Source: Opitutales bacterium (GTDB taxonomy: Bacteria > Verrucomicrobiota > Verrucomicrobiia > Opitutales > UBA2987). From it: DNA of 42,518 nt. Location of the stretch: contig JAJFLU010000042.1 of the NCBI GenBank assembly GCA_021772515.1, positions 1 to 42,518 of the forward strand. The letters are read 5' to 3'. The translations under genes were made by a program, and so were the position numbers. This document shows positions 1 through 7,807 of this stretch, piece by piece; the first letter of the stretch is position 1; each line of letters starts with the position of its first letter. Below the pieces are notes generated by a model, which did no database searches, had not been told where the DNA came from, and worked only from the letters and a program-made list of their open reading frames with translations.

Positions 1-425
1 GCCGGGAGATCCTGGCACTCTCAACATTAGAGAGGGTTAAAAGTTTTTTCGAGTCCTTCCTCCGACGAGTTATATGGACCCATTCTCGGAAGGACTCAAA
101 AAACTCGGCAATCATCATGGGGTAACCTACAAGACAAAGACAAAGAGGAAGAGGGAGACAAAAATTGGAAAGGGAAGATATGGGAGTTTGGATGGGGATG
201 GGGATGGTGAGGAGTGGATATTTTTTGATTGGGACGAAGAAAATGAGGAGGAATATTGGTTTTTTGAGGTAATTAGGTGTGACAGAATGTCTCTGTTTTG
301 GGCTTTTTTAGGTGTTTTTGGTGTTTTTTATAGTCCGCGCAGCCAACGCAGCCAACGCAGCACGCGCAGCCAACGCAGTCATTGCAGGTTTTTTTATTTT
401 GTGTTATTGTCTTTCGCATGAACTT
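1..425 (+). repeat. Left copy of a ~400-bp dispersed repeat, inverted relative to the right end
   Basis: Positions 1-141 are the perfect reverse complement of 42378-42518. After a divergent purine-rich stretch (142-274), similarity resumes at 275-293 and again at 314-385, where 72 bp are identical to the complement of 42168-42239. Weaker similarity continues to about 425. The element contains an imperfect long hairpin with arms at 42-60 and 88-105 (one extra C), a short GATGGG-type tandem tract near 190-212, and tandem CGCAGCCAA units at 337-378. No transposase is linked to it. The outer limit is unknown because the window ends inside the repeat. Confidence 0.9.
42..105. repeat. Imperfect long palindrome inside the repeat
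   Basis: The left arm (42-60) and right arm (88-105) are complementary over 18 bp, apart from one inserted C in the left arm. They enclose a 27-nt loop. The mirror copy sits at about 42414-42477. Such hairpins occur in REP/MITE-type elements and in terminators; no U-tract follows, so a mobile-element or structural role fits better. Confidence 0.6.
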
Positions 426-478
426 TTACACGACCTATTTAGTACGTATCTCAAATTCGCGGATGAATGATATTTGTA

Positions 479-575
479 GTGCCACGGTGGCAGATGCCCG
501 GCGGATTTGCCTCCCGATGGGCTCGATGCCCTTCGGACGCAAACCAACGCCACAGGTGCCGTCGTGCCTTGCACC
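479..575. other. Compact nested hairpin element (structured RNA or hairpin repeat)
   Basis: Seven short helices nest in perfect order around one loop. The pairs are 479-482/571-574, 483-486/563-566, 489-492/557-560, 500-503/548-551, 506-510/539-543, 514-517/533-536 and 519-522/528-531, with loop TCGAT at 523-527. The segment is GC-rich inside an AT-rich intergenic stretch, and neither strand has a convincing ORF. It does not match a riboswitch or RNA class I can recognise. It could be a palindromic dispersed repeat or a small structured RNA. Confidence 0.6.
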
Positions 576-907
576 AAGCACAAAATTGCTCTCTGCATCA
601 TTATCAGCGAAATTGAGATTGGCTCTACTTACTTTGAATTCACAATTCGGCCTGACTGAGCGCCTTATTTTACCCGGATGTTTTGCCAGGACGAGTTGGC
701 GCGATTGGGTGGGTTTCGTTTTTCACTATCCTCTCGACCTGCTTTCCGGAAATTGCCTGCAAAAAAATGGATTTGCTGGAATATGATGCCGAATAGACGC
801 ATCGGATTGACAATCCCTGCTGCCCGACTACAAAAAGCCCCTGAAATAATGCACCCGCTACCCTCCTTTACTTTTACAATGCCGTTTTTCGCTGACTGCA
901 AGCGACG
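576..907. other. Intergenic leader upstream of korA; nothing recognisable
   Basis: About 330 bp lie between the nested hairpin and the korA start. Short overlapping reading frames on both strands have no recognisable family character. The region presumably carries the korAB promoter, but I see no confident -10/-35 pair and no strong Shine-Dalgarno sequence before the GTG at 908. Confidence 0.4.
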
Positions 908-2803
908 GTGAATGATCAAGCTCAATCGATGACTGCTCCAACCAATTCCGGCTCAACGCCGCCGCCGACTCCACCACCGCCACCTTCAATTGACCGTAGC
1001 TCCCTCAAGGAGGAGACGATCAGCGATGCCGTGATCCGTTTTGCCGGGGAGTCTCAGGATGGCATCCAGAGCATCGGCGGTTTTCTGGCACGGCTGGCCG
1101 GGCGGAGCGATCAGGATGTGATGACTTACATGACGATCCCTTCGACGATTTCGGGCGGCCCCTCGATATTTCAGGTGCGGATGGGGACGGGGGAAGTTCT
1201 CTCGGCGGGGGATTCGGCGGATTTCCTGGTGGCGTTTTACCAGCATAGTTACGAGGAGCATATCGAGCATTTGAAGGAGGGGGGCGTCCTCATTTACGAT
1301 TCCGATAATGTGACACCGGATACGACGGACCGGCGGTTTATTTATGTGGGGGCGGCGATTACGGGGCTGACGATCGAGGCTCTTGGGGGCAATGCCAAGA
1401 CCAAGGGGAAGAACATTTTTGTGATGGGGCTGTTGTCCCGGATATTCAACCTCGATGTGGGCAAGTTGAGGGAGTTAATGGGTGAGCGGTTCGGGGGTAA
1501 AGGCGAGGGGATTCTGCGCAACGCATTTATGGCGTTTGATGCGGGTTACGCCTATCCGGCCGATAATATCCTGGGTCGTTACTATCAGTTTGAAAAAGCA
1601 TCTGCGACGAAGACCGACAAGCCTCAGGTATCGATGGATGGCAATCAGGCGCTTACCTTGGGGCTGATCGCGGCGGGGGTGCGTTTTGGGGCTGGTTATC
1701 CGATTACTCCGTGGTCATCGATCATGGAGGCGCTGCGAACGGAATTGCCAAAATATGGGGGCACATTTATCCAGGCTGAGGATGAGTTGGCGGCCGTATC
1801 TATCACCCTCGGGATGGCCTACAGCGGCTATCTGGCGGTTACGGGGAGCTCGGGGCCGGGGCTGTCTCTGAAAATGGAGGCTATGGGATGGGCCTCGATG
1901 GCGGAAATCCCGCTCATCGTTATCAATGTGCAGCGTGGTGGCCCCAGTACGGGATTGCCGACAAATGTCGAGCAGAGCGACTTAATCCAGGCCATATATG
2001 GGAGCCACGGGGATTCACCCCGAGTGGTGCTGGCGCCGCGAAATGTCGAGGATTGCTTTTATATCGCGCTGGAAGCGGGACGGATTGCCCGTAAATACAG
2101 CACACCGGTTATCATTTTATCGGACCAGGCGTTGGCGACCCGAATCGAGGCATTCGACCTGCCGGACCTGGAGGAGTTGATGCGCGATCCGAGGCCGGAT
2201 CTCGTGCCCCGACAGGAGGATTTTCTACCCTACGACCTCAAGCAAATCACCCGCCACGCGCCGCCGGGAACAATCATGAAAGGGGGGAGGTATCCGGTTG
2301 TGACCGGACTGGAACACGACGAAGCCGGGCACCCGACGGGAAATCCGGGCATGCACATGCAGATGACCGCCAAACGCCGCAACAAGCTGAAGGCTCTGGC
2401 CAAAGACATTGGAAAAACCAATGTTTTCGGCGACCGCGAAGGCGATGTGCTGCTGGTTGGGTGGGGCTCGACCTATGGCCCCATTCGCGAAGCGGTAAAA
2501 TTGCTGCGGAGCAAAGATGAACAGGTCGGCAGTGTGCACCTTCATCATTTGCATCCTCTGCCCGCCGGAATCGAGAGAGTGTTCAGCCGTTTCCGGCATG
2601 TATTTGTGGTGGAAATGAATGATGAGGGACTTTACGGATATGGCCAACTGGCGGGTATCCTGCGGGCCTGTTACCGGCACCCGGCAATCCGAAGCATCAC
2701 CAAAACCGATGGGCTCACCTTCAAGGTTAAAGAAATACTTTCCGGTATCGAACATTTGAGGGGAGATGCCGTGGCGACCTTTTCCGCCTATCCCTATCTC
2801 TAG
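908..2803 (+). CDS. korA: 2-oxoacid:ferredoxin oxidoreductase, fused gamma-alpha subunit (KorA-like)
   Basis: Fused gamma and alpha chains of a CoA- and ferredoxin-dependent 2-oxoacid oxidoreductase, most likely acting on 2-oxoglutarate. After a proline-rich N-terminus (residues 17-27), the gamma domain runs from about 38 to 225. The alpha domain follows, with the family motif GYPITP near residue 263 and a TGLPTNVEQSD segment near 345. A C-terminal transketolase-like domain begins near 512. The length of 631 aa suits the gamma-alpha fusion class. The start is GTG with no clear ribosome site; an ATG at 929 is an alternative. The TPP-binding beta subunit follows after 43 bp, so the two form one operon. 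Substrate choice between 2-oxoglutarate and pyruvate is inferred. Confidence 0.92.
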   Translation: MNDQAQSMTAPTNSGSTPPPTPPPPPSIDRSSLKEETISDAVIRFAGESQDGIQSIGGFLARLAGRSDQDVMTYMTIPSTISGGPSIFQVRMGTGEVLSAGDSADFLVAFYQHSYEEHIEHLKEGGVLIYDSDNVTPDTTDRRFIYVGAAITGLTIEALGGNAKTKGKNIFVMGLLSRIFNLDVGKLRELMGERFGGKGEGILRNAFMAFDAGYAYPADNILGRYYQFEKASATKTDKPQVSMDGNQALTLGLIAAGVRFGAGYPITPWSSIMEALRTELPKYGGTFIQAEDELAAVSITLGMAYSGYLAVTGSSGPGLSLKMEAMGWASMAEIPLIVINVQRGGPSTGLPTNVEQSDLIQAIYGSHGDSPRVVLAPRNVEDCFYIALEAGRIARKYSTPVIILSDQALATRIEAFDLPDLEELMRDPRPDLVPRQEDFLPYDLKQITRHAPPGTIMKGGRYPVVTGLEHDEAGHPTGNPGMHMQMTAKRRNKLKALAKDIGKTNVFGDREGDVLLVGWGSTYGPIREAVKLLRSKDEQVGSVHLHHLHPLPAGIERVFSRFRHVFVVEMNDEGLYGYGQLAGILRACYRHPAIRSITKTDGLTFKVKEILSGIEHLRGDAVATFSAYPYL

Positions 2804-2846
2804 AGCGAACTTTCACAATTTCCACTAATTTCGACGATCAAACCCT

Positions 2847-3794
2847 ATGGCCTCGACAACATTAATTGAAACTCCTCCCGGTGGTGAACCGCGCGAAAAA
2901 CTCGTTAAAAAGAACCTCACCGCCGATCATCCCACGTGGTGCCCCGGATGTGGCGATTTCGCGGTGCTTTCGGCATTTTACCGGACCCTGGAAAGGCATC
3001 AATTCAAGCATGAAAGGATCGTGACTCTGGCGGGAATCGGCTGCTCGTCGCGTTTCCCCTATTTTGTCAATACCCACGGGGCGCATTTCATTCATGGGCG
3101 GGCTCTGCCATTTGCCTCGGGGGTCAGTTTGGCCCGCGACGACCTGCATGTATTTGTATTCGGAGGCGATGGGGACGGTTTTTCCATGGGGGGCAATCAC
3201 CTCGACCATACGGCGCGCAAAAATTTCAACCTGACCTATGTGATCATGGACAATTTCGTCTATGGATTGACGAAAAAGCAAACTTCACCGACCTCGCCGT
3301 TGGGTTTCAAGTCGAAGACCGATCCGGGCGGTTCGGTCGATCAGCCCATCAACCCGATGAAAAAACTCGTATCGAGCGGAGCGACATTTGTGGCCCGCAC
3401 CCATGCCTCGCAAGTGAAGCATATGATGGAAATGATCGATCGGGCCATCGATCACGAGGGATTTTCAGTGATCGAATGTTTGTCCGAATGTGTGGAGTTC
3501 TTTCCGGGGGCATTCGATGCCAGCATTCCGAGAAAAGGCGGCGAGTTCGTTACCATCGAGGAGAAAAAATTCGACGGCAGCCCGGAGGATGAATCGCGGC
3601 ATGATCGCACGGACGAGGTTGCGGCATTCAATCTGGCAAACCTGGAGTGGCCGGGAGTATTCGGTGTTTTTTACGAAGAAAAACGGGTTACGAAAAACGA
3701 AAACGAGGCGAATATGGTGGAAAAAGCCCGGGCCAAGCACGGTGGCCTCAGCGACCTCGAAATTCTTCAGCAATCCTTCGACCTGATGGTGTAG
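2847..3794 (+). CDS. korB: 2-oxoacid:ferredoxin oxidoreductase, beta subunit (KorB-like)
   Basis: TPP- and [4Fe-4S]-binding beta subunit, partner of the upstream fused alpha-gamma chain. Cysteines at 32 and 35 (CPGCGD), at 66 (GIGCSS) and near 210 are placed as expected for the cluster ligands. GDGD at 107-110 followed by N117 forms the Mg-TPP motif, and the YGLTKKQTSPTS segment near 139-150 is typical of the family. At 315 aa it is full length. The protein should be cytosolic, oxidising 2-oxoglutarate to succinyl-CoA while reducing ferredoxin, or running in reverse for CO2 fixation. The gene ends 9 bp from the convergent exporter gene. Confidence 0.93.
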   Translation: MASTTLIETPPGGEPREKLVKKNLTADHPTWCPGCGDFAVLSAFYRTLERHQFKHERIVTLAGIGCSSRFPYFVNTHGAHFIHGRALPFASGVSLARDDLHVFVFGGDGDGFSMGGNHLDHTARKNFNLTYVIMDNFVYGLTKKQTSPTSPLGFKSKTDPGGSVDQPINPMKKLVSSGATFVARTHASQVKHMMEMIDRAIDHEGFSVIECLSECVEFFPGAFDASIPRKGGEFVTIEEKKFDGSPEDESRHDRTDEVAAFNLANLEWPGVFGVFYEEKRVTKNENEANMVEKARAKHGGLSDLEILQQSFDLMV

Positions 3795-3803
3795 CGGTGG
3801 GGC

Positions 3804-4442
3804 CTAAAAACCAGGGACCATTGGCGCCAGACAGATAAACATGAGGGCCAGAAGGACGGAGCCGGCCAGCACTTTGAGCTTGTTCATCGACTTCACCGTG
3901 ATCGGCTCGGGCACCCTTTTTCCAAAAAGCGCAGCCAGGAGAACATAGTAGGTCCACCATACAAACGAGCCGATGCCGACACCCGCTCCGATCAGAAGGG
4001 CGTTGCTGAATTGAATTTGGCGGACATGGAAATTCATGGCGATGAGCAGGGCGAGAAATCCCGGAAGCCGCATGGGCATGGCAAAGGCAATTCCCAATGT
4101 GCTCCGAAATACGTTGCCAAACCCCTTTAGCTGACCGCCGTAGTGAAGGGTCTTGATTCGCTCGGCTCCGAAAACCGTGGTGCTCATGTAAATGAGAACC
4201 CCCGCCGAAAACATGCGGATTAACCAGTCCATCGAGTCGCTGAACCGGTGCAGCCAGAATACCATTACGGCGGCGAAAGCCGACCAGATTGACTGGGCCA
4301 AAGCGATGCCCGTTCCCGCAGCCAATCCCGCCAAAAGCCCCCGGCTCATGGTTATCTGAACACACCAGACTACGCCGGAAACAATCGTCGTCGAAAATAC
4401 AAGCCCAAGGATAATGCCAAAATAGAAAAAGAATACGCTCAT
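3804..4442 (-). CDS. LysE/RhtB-like membrane exporter
   Basis: A 212-aa integral membrane protein with about six hydrophobic segments. The stretch at residues 34-62, rich in GLAAGTGIALAQ-type residues, resembles the second half of the LysE/RhtB signature (amino-acid and metabolite efflux). The canonical proline-glycine-proline at the N-terminus is not obvious, so it is a divergent member. It is the last gene of a minus-strand set, following a sigma54 regulator and a histidine kinase with a 98-bp gap, and may be their target or simply co-transcribed. The substrate is unknown. Confidence 0.6.
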   Translation of the reverse strand: MSVFFFYFGIILGLVFSTTIVSGVVWCVQITMSRGLLAGLAAGTGIALAQSIWSAFAAVMVFWLHRFSDSMDWLIRMFSAGVLIYMSTTVFGAERIKTLHYGGQLKGFGNVFRSTLGIAFAMPMRLPGFLALLIAMNFHVRQIQFSNALLIGAGVGIGSFVWWTYYVLLAALFGKRVPEPITVKSMNKLKVLAGSVLLALMFICLAPMVPGF

Positions 4443-4540
4443 GCCAGCCTTGGAAAATAATATGATTCCCTGGGGGACTTGGGATCAACCTGAAATTTGC
4501 TATTCGCGCCGGGTTAATATCAAACTGAAATGCCTGTCGA

Positions 4541-5353
4541 TCAGTCGTCCGACAAGTTTTCGAGAGGAAGCAGCAGGAGAAAAGTCGCCCCCTTGCCCTC
4601 TTCGTTTATGACGCCCAACTGCCCACTATGCTCCTGGGCAAAACACCGGGCGAAATAAAGCCCGAGGCCCATGCCGCCCCAATTTTCCTTTGTGGTGGTG
4701 AAAGGTTCAAAAATTCCTGGTAGCAACTCGGGGTCAATCCCTCCGCTGGTGTCGGAAAAGGCTAGCTCGGCGGCGTCGACGGGCAATCCGTATGGTTCCG
4801 GGAAAACGCCCCTCCGTCCCACCGATCCAGCGGGAACCCGACGCAGAGTTATCGTAACGAGGCAGGTGGAAGAATTGCCGACACTGGCATTCATGGCAAA
4901 ATGCAGGAGGACAAGCTTTAGGTAATTCTCATCGATTTTTAAGGGTAATTCAGGATCGAATACATCGATGCGAAATTTCGCCCCTCCCGGTAAAATTCCC
5001 CGTAGCAAATCGTCCAGTCGGGAGACCGTATCGGATAAATTGACCAGAATTCTTTCCCCTGTTTTTGATCGAAAAAGGTCTATAATTTGGCGGAGCTTTG
5101 TATGGACGGAGAAAGCGCTATTGTGAATCAGGGTCAGGTTGGCTTTGAGGGGGTCATCTGGCTCAAGGGAATCACAGGAAGTTTCAGTCATTGAACAGAT
5201 ACCCATAATGGCATTGCTTAAGTCATGCAAAAAGCCGGAAGCGGCGGCCAAGCGGGCCTGTTTCACCGAAGCAGCCGCGAGCGCGGACTGAACCGGCTTG
5301 CTACTCAGGTCCACCCCAGAGTTTGGAGGGTCGCACGAATCCAGGTTGTCCAT
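4541..5353 (-). CDS. Soluble sensor histidine kinase without sensor domain
   Basis: A 270-aa histidine kinase with no transmembrane segment and essentially no input domain. H43 in FLHDLSNAIMG is the phospho-acceptor. The HATPase domain shows an N-box near residue 150 (HFAMNAS), a D/F region (SDTSGGIDPELLPGIFEPF) and the G-box GGMGLGLYFA near 228. It should be cytosolic. It sits 60 bp downstream of an NtrC-type response regulator, which is its probable partner. With no PAS or GAF domain, its signal must come from another protein or a ligand bound to the catalytic core. Confidence 0.88.
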   Translation of the reverse strand: MDNLDSCDPPNSGVDLSSKPVQSALAAASVKQARLAAASGFLHDLSNAIMGICSMTETSCDSLEPDDPLKANLTLIHNSAFSVHTKLRQIIDLFRSKTGERILVNLSDTVSRLDDLLRGILPGGAKFRIDVFDPELPLKIDENYLKLVLLHFAMNASVGNSSTCLVTITLRRVPAGSVGRRGVFPEPYGLPVDAAELAFSDTSGGIDPELLPGIFEPFTTTKENWGGMGLGLYFARCFAQEHSGQLGVINEEGKGATFLLLLPLENLSDD

Positions 5354-5413
5354 TGAGATTGAGGAATATGAAAGCTTTTCCAGAAGAAGGACACGACCGG
5401 CATCAAGTCCGGG

Positions 5414-6838
5414 TCATAATTGTTCAGCTTTCTCGTAAACCTTTAATTTGTTGCGAAGAGTGCGGCTGCTGACCTTCAAAAGCCTCGCCGCCAGCGAACG
5501 ATTACCCTTGGTGACTTCGAGGGCATGCAATATGTAACGCCGCTCAAGTTCCTCGATAGGAATGAGGGCATCCGGGGTGGGGATTTCGTTGAAATGGTGG
5601 TTTAGAATACTCCCTCCGGTATCAAGCGTTGAATCCTGTGGGACCGGATCTGGTGCGGGTGGATCCTGGTCAGCCAAGTGGAGCAAACCCAGCGCCGAGG
5701 GTTCGATATTTTCGCCGGAATCGGTCAAAATAATGGCTCGCTCGACCGTATTTTGCAACTCCCTGATATTACCGGGCCAATCGTGTGCGAGGAGACAGGA
5801 CTTGGCGGCCATCGAGTAACCTTGAATTTTGACACCGTGTTTGCGTTGCAGGAGATCAAAAAAATGATCCGCCAGCAGGAGGATATCTTCCTTTTTATCA
5901 CGCAGGGGAGGGTTATGGATCGGAAACACGTTTAATCGATAATAGAGATCCTCGCGGAATTCCCCCCGCTTAACGCATTTGGCCAGATCGCGGTTGGTAG
6001 TGGCTAATACCCGCACATCGACCTGGATCGTTTTATTGCCGCCGACACGCTCGAACTCCTGTTCCTGTAAAACCCGCAGGAGTTTGGCCTGCAAGCCCGG
6101 AGATATTTCGCTAATTTCGTCGAGCAGAATGGTGCCGCCGTTGGCCAGCTCGAATCGGCCCCGGCGTCTTTCCACAGCCCCGGTGAAAGCCCCTTTCTCG
6201 TGCCCAAAAAACTCACTTTCGATAAGGGTTTCGGAGATTGCGGCGCAATTTACCTTGATGAACGGGGCACCCGAACGATCGCTCGCTTTATGGATTTCCC
6301 CCGCAATCACTTCCTTGCCAGTACCGCTTTCTCCGTGGATTAGCACCGTTGCCCGTGTGGGCGCTACCTTGCCCACCATTTTGCGCAATTGGCGGATCGC
6401 GGGGCTCTTGCCCACAATTTTAGTCTCCTGAGCTTCGCTTTGGCTATAGAATCGGTTTACATTGAGCAAATGCGTGTAGTCCTCAGCCTTTTTGATGACC
6501 ATATCGATCTGATTGGTGGAAAAAGGCTTAATTAGATATTCGAAAGCCCCCGCTCTTATGCAGTCCACGGCCGATTCCACGGTTGCGTATCCGGTCATCA
6601 TAATAACCAGCGGAGCATCCGGTTTTTTGGAAACTTTGTTCAACAGGGAGGTTCCGTCTCCATCAGGCAAACGCAAATCCATGAAAATCAGGTCGAATTG
6701 TTCCTGCTGAAGGTATTTTTCGGCGGTTTTTATGGTTGCCGCAGCGGCCACCGAGTAGCGTTTCCTCCGCAAAATTTCCTGCAAAGATTTGCGAATGATG
6801 AGCTCATCATCCAGCACAAGTATTTTTTCAAAAGCCAT
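5414..6838 (-). CDS. Sigma54-dependent response regulator, NtrC family
   Basis: A 474-aa enhancer-binding protein. The receiver domain occupies residues 1-120, with D10/D11, phosphorylatable D54, T82 and K104. The AAA+ domain has Walker A GESGTGKE, an intact EKGAFTGA loop that contacts sigma54, and Walker B ILLDEI. A C-terminal Fis-type helix-turn-helix (SLAARLLKVSSRTLRNKL) ends the protein. All parts look functional, so it should activate sigma54 promoters when phosphorylated by the kinase encoded 60 bp downstream. A divergent mini-gene carrying a kinase-like H-box lies upstream. The regulon is unknown; I found no clear -24/-12 promoter nearby. Confidence 0.93.
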   Translation of the reverse strand: MAFEKILVLDDELIIRKSLQEILRRKRYSVAAAATIKTAEKYLQQEQFDLIFMDLRLPDGDGTSLLNKVSKKPDAPLVIMMTGYATVESAVDCIRAGAFEYLIKPFSTNQIDMVIKKAEDYTHLLNVNRFYSQSEAQETKIVGKSPAIRQLRKMVGKVAPTRATVLIHGESGTGKEVIAGEIHKASDRSGAPFIKVNCAAISETLIESEFFGHEKGAFTGAVERRRGRFELANGGTILLDEISEISPGLQAKLLRVLQEQEFERVGGNKTIQVDVRVLATTNRDLAKCVKRGEFREDLYYRLNVFPIHNPPLRDKKEDILLLADHFFDLLQRKHGVKIQGYSMAAKSCLLAHDWPGNIRELQNTVERAIILTDSGENIEPSALGLLHLADQDPPAPDPVPQDSTLDTGGSILNHHFNEIPTPDALIPIEELERRYILHALEVTKGNRSLAARLLKVSSRTLRNKLKVYEKAEQL

Positions 6839-7155
6839 TTAACTTTACCAACTGCGGAAGGGAAAATACTGAATCATAATGGTGAAATACGCCGAACGAC
6901 TTGGATGCATTCATTTTTGAAACAAAGGTAATAACCTAGGCACAATCACAATAGTTTTCTCTGACCAAAGTTCAACAAAGAAATACTCCTTGGATACCCA
7001 TGCCGGGCTTCGAGGCTCCCCATTTATTGATATTGGCAGCCAAAAGAATTGCTTTTCCTGCGGGATTGGGCAGATTCATCCCGATTACTGCCATAATGGG
7101 AGGTTCGACAGCGGGCATCTCTCAAGTTTTTTCGCATACAAAAGGGATTATATTG
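6839..7155. other. Intergenic region between divergent signalling genes
   Basis: About 317 bp separate the response-regulator start from the proposed start of the H-box mini-protein. The frame of the mini-protein stays open back to an ATG at 7000, so a 52-residue N-terminal extension is possible, but that part has no recognisable character. No sigma54-type GG-N10-GC element with correct spacing was seen. The region presumably holds both divergent promoters. Confidence 0.35.
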
Positions 7156-7380
7156 ATGGAATCAAATTCTTTGCCACCGGATTCTCTTCGCAAAATCATC
7201 CATGATTTGAACGGAGAGTTATTTTTGATCCGCGGATACACCGACCTCTCTTTGGGAAATTTTGAAGAAAATCACCCAATTGCAGAATATATGCGAAAAA
7301 TTCTACGGCGGACCGATGAATTGGAGAGAATCATTAAAATACTCCGTAAAAAACAGGAAATCCTGGAGCCGGAGGCGTAA
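7156..7380 (+). CDS. Stand-alone HisKA/DHp-like mini-protein
   Basis: A 74-aa protein starting at an internal ATG; an upstream ATG at 7000 would give 126 aa. It looks like an isolated kinase dimerisation and phospho-acceptor hairpin. H17 lies in IIHDLNGELFLIRGYTDL, close to the HDxNNxLxxIxGYxEL pattern of NtrB-type kinases, and is followed by a second amphipathic charged helix ending in KILRKKQE. No ATPase domain follows. It is divergent from an NtrC-type regulator and kinase pair, so a phosphotransfer, decoy or heterodimer role is plausible but inferred. The ribosome site is weak for both starts. Confidence 0.55.
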   Translation: MESNSLPPDSLRKIIHDLNGELFLIRGYTDLSLGNFEENHPIAEYMRKILRRTDELERIIKILRKKQEILEPEA

Positions 7381-7568
7381 AATTTTTTTCTAGAGAAAGA
7401 AGGTGGTTTTGCTCCAGAGGCTGGAATATCTGAATTATTTATTGATATCTTTTAAAGGCTTCCCATTGTGAGCCGATAATGCTAGTAAATATTTGGCTCT
7501 ATGGTAGTTGTCGTTCATTTTAAACCCCGCAATCCTCTAATATTCCAACTTCTTTATCCGAGACAATT

Positions 7569-7739
7569 ATGCCCTCCAGCTCTAAGAATCAAGATACCTA
7601 TTTTGAAAGTAACCGCCGAAAAATTCGGCCAGAAATCATCGAAAAAGGAAAACGCCTGGCTCAGGATCCGGGCTATCCTGACAAGAAAGTGATCCGAAAA
7701 ATTGCCGAAAAATTGGCCGCCGAGGCTTTGGAAAACTGA
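7569..7739 (+). CDS. Small hypothetical protein, 56 aa
   Basis: A short charged ORF: it begins MPSSSKNQDTYFESNRRKIR, has a DPGYPDKKV turn near residues 33-41, and ends in a lysine/alanine-rich amphipathic helix (KIAEKLAAEALEN). Codon choice and predicted helix-turn-helix-like amphipathicity look protein-like. I do not recognise the family; the helix-P-helix ending faintly recalls FlgM-type tails, but this is weak. It lies convergent to a TPM-domain gene. An overlapping frame opening at 7501 is less convincing. Confidence 0.5.
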   Translation: MPSSSKNQDTYFESNRRKIRPEIIEKGKRLAQDPGYPDKKVIRKIAEKLAAEALEN

Positions 7740-7763
7740 CGCGAGTTGATCGCCTTCTTTCCT

Positions 7764-7796
7764 CCCACCCTCCTGCCTGTCAATTTATGGGGTGGG
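7764..7796. terminator. Possible hairpin between convergent genes
   Basis: CCCACCC (7764-7770) and GGGTGGG (7790-7796) form a perfect 7-bp stem around a 19-nt loop. It lies exactly between the convergent 56-aa ORF and the TPM-domain gene. There is no proper U-tract on either side, so terminator function is uncertain. Confidence 0.3.
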
Positions 7797-7807
7797 TTAG
7801 TTCGAAT

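Noticed and set aside
337..378. CGCAGCCAA tandem units as a CRISPR array
   Set aside because: Units are 9-10 bp with no spacers, and no cas genes are present.
74..421. 115-aa plus-strand frame in the left repeat as a real gene
   Set aside because: The mirror copy at the right end stops after 30 codons, the composition is low-complexity, and no ribosome site is present. The conserved first 23 codons are kept as part of the repeat finding only.
7033..7060. Sigma54 -24/-12 promoter near TTGGCAGCC...TTGC
   Set aside because: The spacing between GG and GC is 14, not 10, so it does not fit the consensus.
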